Shown: positions 8,951 to 14,105 of the stretch, one piece after another
How positions within the stretch are numbered: the stretch's first letter is position 1
Layout: every line of letters begins with the position of its first letter
Assembly: GCA_013812565.1 (NCBI GenBank)
Contig: JACCTF010000505.1
Span: 1 to 14,105, forward strand
DNA from: Pyrinomonadaceae bacterium
GTDB lineage: Bacteria > Acidobacteriota > Blastocatellia > Pyrinomonadales > Pyrinomonadaceae
Length of the DNA: 14,105 nucleotides
Reading direction: 5' to 3'
Position numbers and translations under genes: made by a program
The notes under the pieces: generated by a model
Told to the model about the DNA's origin: nothing
Seen by the model: the letters and a program-made list of their open reading frames with translations, nothing else
Database searches by the model: none

Positions 8951-9089
8951 TCAGCAGGATGGTTTTAACACAGAGCGCACAGAGTCACGGAAGACACAGT
9001 GTGAAAACTGACTATTTTCTCTGTGCTCCTCTGTGTCCTATGTGGCTCTGTGGTGAAGGGCGAGTTTTGCGACACTTAACTTTCATTCA
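8941..9089. repeat. Exact 13-bp direct repeat bracketing the inverted repeat element
   Basis: TAACTTTCATTCA occurs at 8941-8953 and again, same orientation, at 9077-9089, 136 bp apart. A weaker match follows both (GCAGGAT versus AAGGACA). The copies flank the CACAGAG element, not directly but at 9 and 20 bp from its edges. An exact 13-mer twice in about 570 bp is unlikely by chance. It may be a duplicated target site or a duplicated promoter/operator segment. Confidence 0.6.
8963..9056. repeat. Imperfect inverted repeat of CACAGAG / CTCTGTG units (MITE- or REP-like)
   Basis: The left arm carries CACAGAG at 8969-8975 and 8978-8984 plus degenerate copies (CACGGA, CACAGTG) up to about 9001. The right arm carries CTCTGTG at 9019-9025, 9029-9035 and 9046-9052. 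The arms pair as a long imperfect hairpin around an A/T-rich centre (AAAACTGACTATTTT, 9004-9018). The outer ends are TTTTAACACAGAG and, reversed, CCTTCACCACAGAG. It contains no ORF. The structure resembles short dispersed non-coding elements found in many copies in some bacterial genomes; copy number cannot be judged from this window. Confidence 0.65.
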
Positions 9090-9239
9090 AAGGACAGCTT
9101 CGGTTTCAAGTTAGAAGGGACGAATGAAGGATTGAGACATTAAAGTTTGATATTGATACTCCACGCTTCCCGAAGAAAGGGCATCGCGACGCGGTCTTCC
9201 TCATACGCTTCCGTTTGGGTTGGAGGCTGATGCAGATCA

Positions 9240-9258
9240 AATGACTAACGGTGTCATT
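9240..9258. promoter_or_regulatory. 19-bp palindrome, possible operator
   Basis: AATGAC (9240-9245) and GTCATT (9253-9258) are perfect inverted arms separated by 7 bp. It lies 41 bp upstream of the short ORF at 9300. The spacing suits a dimeric regulator, but it could be a weak hairpin or chance. Confidence 0.25.
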
Positions 9259-9299
9259 AGCCTTTTAAGAAACTGCCGCATACAGAGAGGAGGCTGCTG

Positions 9300-9404
9300 A
9301 TGTGGCTTGCACAAACTCAAATACAAACGCTCTACACCGTCGAAGGGTATCTCAAACAAGAACGAACGTGGATTTTTCAGTGCGCAGTATGCATCTTCCG
9401 ATGA
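9300..9404 (+). pseudogene. 34-codon ORF with strong RBS, possible truncated Uma2-family (DUF820) N-terminus
   Basis: ATG 9300 follows a perfect AGGAGG (9288-9293) with a 6-bp spacer, the best plus-strand ribosome binding site in this gap. The 34-residue product begins MWLAQTQIQT and contains LYTVEGYLKQER (11-22). This resembles the opening (YTxEEYLxLER) of Uma2/DUF820 restriction-endonuclease-fold proteins, which are normally about 180-200 residues. After residue 23 the resemblance stops, and a TGA ends the frame at 9404. No remainder of the domain is seen in other frames downstream, which run into the DUF1501 gene. I infer a deletion remnant whose start signals survive; a genuine small protein is the alternative. 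The family match is from memory and short. Confidence 0.35.
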
Positions 9405-9455
9405 CTTGTAATAAGTCGCAGAGAATGCCGGTTTGCTGTTCTTATACCTGGCGAA

Positions 9456-10946
9456 TTAAGCCAGCACCTTTTGCACCACATTACCTTCTACATCAGTCAA
9501 GCGAAACTCACGACCCTGAAACTTATAGGTCATCTTCAAGTGATCTATACCCAGCAGGTGCAGTATGGTGGCGTGCAGATCGTGTACGGGGACGGGATCG
9601 GAGACGACGTTGTAACTATAATCGTCGGTTTCGCCAAGGGCGAAGCCGGACTTCATGCCGCCACCGGCCATCCACATCGTGAAGCAGCGCGGGTGATGGT
9701 CGCGACCATAATTGGTTTCCGTAAGTTTCCCTTGACAGTAGACGGTGCGACCAAATTCCCCGCCCCAGATCACCAGTGTGTCATCGAGCAGGCCGCGCTG
9801 TTTGAGGTCCTGAACCAATGCCGCCGAAGCTTGATCAGTTCCCTTGCACTGCAAGGCCAGATCGCGCGGCAGATCATTATGCTGGTCCCAACCGCGATGG
9901 TAGAGCTGGATGAAACGAACATCGCGCTCGGCCAGTCGCCGCGCCAGCAGACAGTTGGCGGCGTATGTGCCTGGCTTACGTGAATCGGGACCGTACATCT
10001 CGAAAACGCTATCCGGCTCTTTCGATAAATCCATTAACTCCGGCACAGAGGTTTGCATGCGATAAGCCATCTCGTATTGCGAGATGCGTGTCTCAATCTC
10101 CGGGTCGCCGTAAGCATCCATCTTGATCTTATTTAGTTTCGCGACAACGTCGAGCATCTGACGGCGCGTCGTGCGGCTGATGCCGGGCGCATCGGCGAGG
10201 TAGAGCACCGGGTCGCTGCCCGCACGAAAGCGCACGCCCTGATGGCTGCTGGGGAGGAAACCGCTGCCCCACAAGCGCGAGAAGAGCGGCTGGTCGGTGT
10301 TTAGCGCGTTGGCTTGCGAGAGCAGCACGACGAACGCGGGGATGTTCTCATTTTCGCTCCCCAAGCCATAGCTGACCCACGCGCCCATGCTGGGCCGCCC
10401 CGGTTGTTGACTGCCGCTCTGAATGAACGTGATCGCGGGATCGTGATTAATCGCCTCGGTGTTCACGGTCTTGATGATGGTGATGTCGTCAACGATCTTC
10501 GCCGTGTGTGGCAAGAGTTCGCTAATCCATGCCCCCGACTGGCCGTGCTGAGCGAACTTAAAGAGCGAATTAACGACGGGAAATGAACTTTGTCCCGAGG
10601 TCATCCCCGTGATGCGCTGACCCATGCGAATTGTTTCGGGAAGTTCCGAGCCGTGATACTTAGCGAGCGCGGGTTTGTAGTCAAAGAGATCGATCTGCGA
10701 GGGTGCGCCCGATTGATGCAGGTAGATGATGCGCTTGGCCTTCGCCGCAAAGTGCGGCAACTTCACGGCCGGGGTGCGGGAAGGAGTTGTGGGACGCGCG
10801 GTCGTGCTGGTCGAATGTCCCAGGCCTTGCGCGAAGATGTCGGGCTTGAGCAGCGAAGCCAAAGCCGTGACGCCGATGCCGGTGGCGGCCCTTCCGAATA
10901 GTTGCCGCCTGGTTATCATCAACTCAAGTTGTTGTTTCAGATCCAT
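9456..10946 (-). CDS. Tat-exported DUF1501 family protein
   Basis: A 496-residue protein of the DUF1501 family, related in fold to the sulfatase/alkaline phosphatase superfamily; its biochemical role is not established. The N-terminus carries a twin-arginine signal, [13 protein letters not shown] (R13, R14), followed by a hydrophobic stretch (about 18-33) and an FAQ-type cleavage region, so it is probably exported folded with a bound cofactor or metal. Family signatures include [47 protein letters not shown] and the C-terminal [16 protein letters not shown]. The start is ATG 10946, with GGAG (10954-10957) 7 bp upstream; the in-frame ATG at 10982 has no good ribosome binding site and would add a non-Tat-like extension. 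DUF1501 genes commonly follow DUF1549/DUF1553 genes, as here, suggesting that the two products act together outside the cytoplasm. Confidence 0.94.
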   Translation of the reverse strand: MDLKQQLELMITRRQLFGRAATGIGVTALASLLKPDIFAQGLGHSTSTTARPTTPSRTPAVKLPHFAAKAKRIIYLHQSGAPSQIDLFDYKPALAKYHGSELPETIRMGQRITGMTSGQSSFPVVNSLFKFAQHGQSGAWISELLPHTAKIVDDITIIKTVNTEAINHDPAITFIQSGSQQPGRPSMGAWVSYGLGSENENIPAFVVLLSQANALNTDQPLFSRLWGSGFLPSSHQGVRFRAGSDPVLYLADAPGISRTTRRQMLDVVAKLNKIKMDAYGDPEIETRISQYEMAYRMQTSVPELMDLSKEPDSVFEMYGPDSRKPGTYAANCLLARRLAERDVRFIQLYHRGWDQHNDLPRDLALQCKGTDQASAALVQDLKQRGLLDDTLVIWGGEFGRTVYCQGKLTETNYGRDHHPRCFTMWMAGGGMKSGFALGETDDYSYNVVSDPVPVHDLHATILHLLGIDHLKMTYKFQGREFRLTDVEGNVVQKVLA

Positions 10947-10965
10947 GACATTACTCCGTAAGCTT

Positions 10966-11043
10966 TTAGTTATCAGCTTCATCTGCTAAAGCCAAGATGC
11001 GCTGACGAACTTCATTAGATAGCCAGTCGGCTTTCCAAATCGT
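10966..11043 (-). pseudogene. Possible C-terminal remnant of a DUF3368 (PIN-type) toxin
   Basis: A 25-codon open frame without a start, entered just after a TGA at 11044-11046 and ending in TAA at 10966. It overlaps the end of the UPF0175 gene in another frame. Its residues [16 protein letters not shown] look like the C-terminal tail of DUF3368 proteins (pattern roughly GFxxSxxLxxxILxxAGE). DUF3368 is the usual partner of UPF0175 antitoxins, and none of the catalytic PIN core is present. I read it as the end of a toxin whose body has been deleted. The match is short and recalled, so this is tentative. Confidence 0.35.
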
Positions 11044-11200
11044 TCAATTCACCTTGCAGGGGGAACACCTTATAGCGCCCTAATATGAGCAAGAACTCTA
11101 CGCGGGACATCCCGGCCAGTTCGGCGGCGCGGCCAGAAGACAATCGGCCAAGCTCATAAAGTGTGACCGCCGCCAGTAGAGGTAGTTGATCATCAATCAT
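11015..11200 (-). CDS. Short UPF0175-family (antitoxin-like) protein, N-terminus apparently truncated
   Basis: A 61-residue protein containing the UPF0175 core: LLAAVTLYELGRLSSGRAAE and LAGMSRVEFLLILGRYKV, a predicted helix-turn-helix, then an acidic tail. UPF0175 proteins are typically 75-95 residues and begin with a beta-strand (TxELPxx) DNA-binding/dimerisation segment that is missing here. Two starts are possible: ATG 11200, 13 bp past the stop of the upstream gene and served by AAGGAG overlapping that stop (long 16-bp spacer, likely coupled reinitiation), or ATG 11236 inside the upstream gene with no visible ribosome binding site. I prefer 11200. Expected partner toxin is absent apart from a possible tail fragment at 10966-11043. 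It sits between two genes that are often adjacent, so it probably entered later and decayed. Confidence 0.7.
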   Translation of the reverse strand: MIDDQLPLLAAVTLYELGRLSSGRAAELAGMSRVEFLLILGRYKVFPLQGELNDLESRLAI

Positions 11201-11213
11201 TCCTTCCGCACCG

Positions 11214-14105
11214 TCACTCCTTCGTGATCGTCTCATCCAAATTCAGAATTGCGCTGGCGACTGTTGTCCAAGCTGCAAGCTCAGCCGTGTCGAACTTCGG
11301 ATCATTCGGCGCATCACCGACATGTAACAACTCATTCGCTGCCTTCTTATCTCGGCGGTAATGAGCAAGCTGTTGGTGCAGGAGACCACGCAGCACCCGC
11401 GCTTCTTCGACAGAGGGTTTGCGCGCCGTCGCTAAACGGAAAGCGTAACTGATCCGGCTGCTCGGGTCTTTCCCGCCTTCGCCAAGCGCGCGCTCGGCCA
11501 GCCCCCTCGCGGCTTCCACATATGTCGGATCGTTCATTAACACGAGTGCCTGAAGCGGCGTGTTCGTGAGCGCCCGTCGCACTGTGCATTTCTCACGATC
11601 AGGCGCATCGAAGGTCACAAGTTGAGGAGGCGGGACTGTGCGTTTCCAGAAGGTGTACATGCTGCGCCGGTACAGGTCACGGCCCGTGCTCGGCGTGTAT
11701 GTTTGAGCCGTGAAGCCGTCACCGAAGGCCATCTCTTCCCATAACCCTTTAGGTTGATAGGGAAAGACGCTCGGGCCGCCCACCTTTGCGTTAAGCAGAC
11801 CGCTCGCGGCGAGCGCGTTGTCACGGATCATCTCGGCGGGCAGACGGAAGCGCGGCCCGCGCGCCAGCAGCCGGTTCTCCGGATCTTTCTCCAGCAATTT
11901 CGGCGAGACCACAGAGATCTGACGGTAGGCAGCCGAGGTGACGATGAGTCGCTGCATGGCGCGGACGTCCCACTTCGTGCGGATGAACTCGGTCGCAAGC
12001 CAATCAAGCAACGCGGGATGAACCGGAGTTTCGCCCCGCGTTCCGAAATCCTCGGAAGTCTTTACGATCCCGTGTCCGAAATACATCTGCCAATACCGAT
12101 TCACTGCAACGCGCGCCGTGAGCGGATGACCCGGATCCACCAACCACTTCGCCAGCGTCAAACGATTGAGCGGCTCACCTTTCGAGATCGACGGCAGAAA
12201 GGCCGGCACACCTGCGCTCACCTTCTCGGTCTTGTTGCGGTAATCGCCGCGCGCCAGCACGAATGTTTCGCGCGGCTTCTCCAGTTCGCCCATCACCATC
12301 ACGCTGAGGATTGATTTATCAAGCTCCTCCTTCTGCTTCTTTAAAGCCTTCAATTCGGCGTGCTGCTTGGTTAAACTTTCCGACGCGGCGTGGGTGAGGA
12401 AATACTCGCGCAGGCGTTCACCCTCCTCCTTCGTCCGCTTGCCGGACACTCCAGAGAGAATACTTTGTATGGGGTAATGAACCGCGAGCTGCTCGATCTC
12501 GGCTTCAGCTAGTGTGCGGTCGTAAAGTCGCAGGTCATCGATCTGCCCCTTGAAGGATTTGCCCGTTTGTTTGTTTCCGATCTGTAGCTCGGCGGTGGTT
12601 TGTACGGGGCCGGAGAGATTATCCTGCACAATCTCGGCATCGTGCGGCTTGCCGTTGAGATAAAGTTTCAAACCCGCGGCTTTGCCCGTGCCGTCATAGG
12701 TAAGCACGATGTGATGCCAGTCGCCCAGGGCCAACCGTTTCTTGGTGCGTATTTGGATGGCGCTGTCGGGCCAGTGTGAGATGAGCCTGATGGTAAGATA
12801 CGCCGCACGCTTTTGAATGCCGATCAACTCAAGATCGTCAAAGAGCATTTCATAGCCGCGTCGTGTCTCCGTGTTTTCAATCTTCTGGAACAAGGTGATC
12901 GGCGTGTTGCTGTTGCCCTTCAACCATACGGCCATACTGAATTTATCAGCTCGGTCAAACGCCCCGGTGTTGCCGAATGTGACATGCGTTCCGCCGTCGA
13001 AACTGACGGCCTTGCCGACCTGACCGTTGCCGAAGGTCGGGTCTCCCTTGAGGGTTCTTCCGTGCTGGTAGCCTCCCGAAATGTCAGAGAAGTTGCCGTC
13101 CAATTCGTAGTGCGCCGTCAGATTCTTGCGATGCGCGGCGGCGGCCGTGCCTAGTATGACCTTGTCCAGCGCCGTCTTCTCCCAGGTTTCCTGCACCGGC
13201 CCAACCTCTTTATCAGAGAGCTGAGTCTCTTTAACTTTGATGGCGGCAACCAGTTCCTCAAGCCGCATCTTCTGTTCGGCTGAAGGTAGCGGCATGAGCG
13301 GCTTGGCGTTACCTGCTCGGCCGTCAAGACCTTCTTCCGCCACGGTGTTGAAGAAGGCAAAGAAACGATAGAACTCTTTTTGTGTGATGGGATCGTACTT
13401 GTGGTTATGACACCGCGCACACCCCATCGTCATCCCCATCCAGACTGCCGAGGTGGTTTCAACGCGATCAACCACATACTCCGTCTGGTACTCCTCGGGG
13501 ATTGCGCCGCCCTCGAAATTGATCATGTGGTTGCGGTTAAAGGCGGAGGCGATCTTCTGGTCAAGTGTGGCGTTCGGCAGCAAATCTCCGGCGAGTTGCT
13601 CGACGGTGAATCGGTCGTAAGGGAGATTGCGGTTGAAAGCGTTGATCACCCAATCGCGCCAAGGCCACATGTCGCGGTGGCTATCGATATGGTAGCCGTG
13701 CGTGTCGGCGTAGCGGGAGAGGTCGAGCCACTGCATCGCCATGCGCTCGCCATAACGCGGGGAGTTTAGAAGTTGATCAACGCGCTTCTCGTAAGCGTCC
13801 GGGGAATTGTCGGCGAGGAATGAATCGATCTCGGCTACGGTCGGCGGAAGTCCCGTCAGGTCGTAAGTGATGCGGCGTAGCAACGTCGCCTTGTCGGCTT
13901 CCAGGGAAGGTTTCAACCCTTCGCGTTCGAGTCGGGCGAGGATAAAGTTATCAATGGGGTTACGCGGCCACTTCGTATCTTTGGTCGCAGGCACGGCGGG
14001 GGAGACGGGTGTGGTGTAAGCCCAGTGCTTCTCAAGCTTCGCGCTCTCATTAGAAGCGCTGTCCGGCCACGGTGCGCCCTCATCAATCCAGCGGCGCAGC
14101 GAAGC
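11214..14105 (-). CDS. DUF1549-LamG-DUF1553 protein with cytochrome-type CxxCH motif (5' end outside window)
   Basis: The frame stays open to the right edge: 37 codons upstream of the GTG at 13994 encode LRRWIDEGAPWPD and KHWAY, the end of a planctomycete-type cytochrome C (PSCyt1) domain, so the GTG is internal. Numbering from base 14105, DUF1549 spans about residues 48-245 with PRNPIDNFILARLE, the haem-binding motif CARCH (C229, C232, H233) and HKYDPITQKEFYRFFAFFN. A LamG/concanavalin-like domain occupies about 330-542 (YELDGNFSD, GKAVSFDGG, WHHIVLTYDG, GQIDDLRLYDRTL). A Lys/Glu-rich coiled stretch (about 555-600) precedes DUF1553 (about 645-920; AKWLVDPGHPLTARVAVNRYW). The end, ELAAWTTVASAILNLDETI, is canonical. 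Such proteins are secreted, haem-bearing and of unproven function, and are paired with DUF1501 proteins. The LamG insert suggests binding of a polysaccharide or surface ligand. Confidence 0.95.
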   Translation of the reverse strand, partial: ASLRRWIDEGAPWPDSASNESAKLEKHWAYTTPVSPAVPATKDTKWPRNPIDNFILARLEREGLKPSLEADKATLLRRITYDLTGLPPTVAEIDSFLADNSPDAYEKRVDQLLNSPRYGERMAMQWLDLSRYADTHGYHIDSHRDMWPWRDWVINAFNRNLPYDRFTVEQLAGDLLPNATLDQKIASAFNRNHMINFEGGAIPEEYQTEYVVDRVETTSAVWMGMTMGCARCHNHKYDPITQKEFYRFFAFFNTVAEEGLDGRAGNAKPLMPLPSAEQKMRLEELVAAIKVKETQLSDKEVGPVQETWEKTALDKVILGTAAAAHRKNLTAHYELDGNFSDISGGYQHGRTLKGDPTFGNGQVGKAVSFDGGTHVTFGNTGAFDRADKFSMAVWLKGNSNTPITLFQKIENTETRRGYEMLFDDLELIGIQKRAAYLTIRLISHWPDSAIQIRTKKRLALGDWHHIVLTYDGTGKAAGLKLYLNGKPHDAEIVQDNLSGPVQTTAELQIGNKQTGKSFKGQIDDLRLYDRTLAEAEIEQLAVHYPIQSILSGVSGKRTKEEGERLREYFLTHAASESLTKQHAELKALKKQKEELDKSILSVMVMGELEKPRETFVLARGDYRNKTEKVSAGVPAFLPSISKGEPLNRLTLAKWLVDPGHPLTARVAVNRYWQMYFGHGIVKTSEDFGTRGETPVHPALLDWLATEFIRTKWDVRAMQRLIVTSAAYRQISVVSPKLLEKDPENRLLARGPRFRLPAEMIRDNALAASGLLNAKVGGPSVFPYQPKGLWEEMAFGDGFTAQTYTPSTGRDLYRRSMYTFWKRTVPPPQLVTFDAPDREKCTVRRALTNTPLQALVLMNDPTYVEAARGLAERALGEGGKDPSSRISYAFRLATARKPSVEEARVLRGLLHQQLAHYRRDKKAANELLHVGDAPNDPKFDTAELAAWTTVASAILNLDETITKE

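Larger units (their letters stand above)
8886..9455. other. 570-bp gap between the GH57 gene and the DUF1501 gene
   Basis: Upstream of the GH57 gene and downstream of the DUF1501 gene, both minus strand. It contains, from left to right, the operon promoter, a CACAGAG/CTCTGTG inverted repeat bracketed by a 13-bp direct repeat, a minus-strand open frame without a good start (9140-9244), a 19-bp palindrome (9240-9258) and a short plus-strand ORF (9300-9404). I could not find a clear intrinsic terminator for the DUF1501 gene. The mix of partial frames and repeats looks like a site that has taken insertions and deletions. Confidence 0.5.

Noticed and set aside
8963..9056. CACAGAG repeats as a CRISPR array
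   Set aside because: Units are 7 bp with irregular spacing of a few bases and switch orientation halfway; there are no spacer-length unique segments and no cas genes.
9302..9682. Plus-strand frame of 126 codons from the GTG at 9302
   Set aside because: The ATG at 9300, in another frame, fits the AGGAGG equally well and gives a family-like N-terminus. The longer frame runs antisense into the DUF1501 gene with unlikely composition.
9471..9983. Long antisense ORF (170 codons) within the DUF1501 gene
   Set aside because: It mirrors codon-position bias of a well-identified gene on the other strand and resembles no family.
11754..12314. Long antisense ORF (186 codons) within the DUF1553 region
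   Set aside because: A shadow of a conserved domain; Arg/His-rich composition and no ribosome binding site.

Overview
The window looks like chromosomal DNA of a moderately GC-rich, flagellated Gram-negative bacterium. The most likely group is Acidobacteriota, perhaps a Blastocatellia-like lineage. This is inference from gene content: a DUF1549/DUF1553 cytochrome-type protein beside a Tat-exported DUF1501 protein, a DUF3536 GH57 enzyme coupled to glgB, and CACAGAG/CTCTGTG-type intergenic repeats. Planctomycetes or Verrucomicrobia cannot be excluded without a phylogenetic search.

Layout. Bases 1-2024 (+ strand) hold the 3' part of flhB, a flagellar export switch protein, followed after 54 bp by an EAL-HDOD signalling protein. 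This pair links flagellar assembly with cyclic-di-GMP-type regulation. After a convergent 210-bp gap everything else of substance is on the minus strand. In transcription order (right to left) there are two blocks. The first is a surface/periplasmic block: a DUF1549-LamG-DUF1553 protein with a CxxCH haem motif (5' end beyond the window), a short UPF0175-like antitoxin, and a Tat-exported DUF1501 protein. The second is a glycogen/alpha-glucan block: a GH57-DUF3536 enzyme overlapping glgB by 4 bp (ATGA), followed by an exported S41 (carboxyl-terminal processing) protease.

The two minus-strand blocks are separated by about 570 bp without a standard gene (8886-9455). This gap contains a good sigma70-like promoter for the GH57-glgB operon, a CACAGAG/CTCTGTG imperfect inverted repeat bracketed by an exact 13-bp direct repeat, a short palindrome, and a 34-codon plus-strand ORF with a strong Shine-Dalgarno. 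The start of that ORF resembles the N-terminus of Uma2-family (DUF820) proteins.

The most unusual points are two apparent scars. The first is a shrunken UPF0175 antitoxin directly followed, in another frame, by what looks like only the C-terminal tail of a DUF3368 (PIN-type) toxin, wedged between the DUF1553 and DUF1501 genes. The second is the repeat element sitting on the -35 region of the glycogen operon. I see no tRNA, rRNA, CRISPR array, intact insertion sequence or clearly undescribed multi-gene system.
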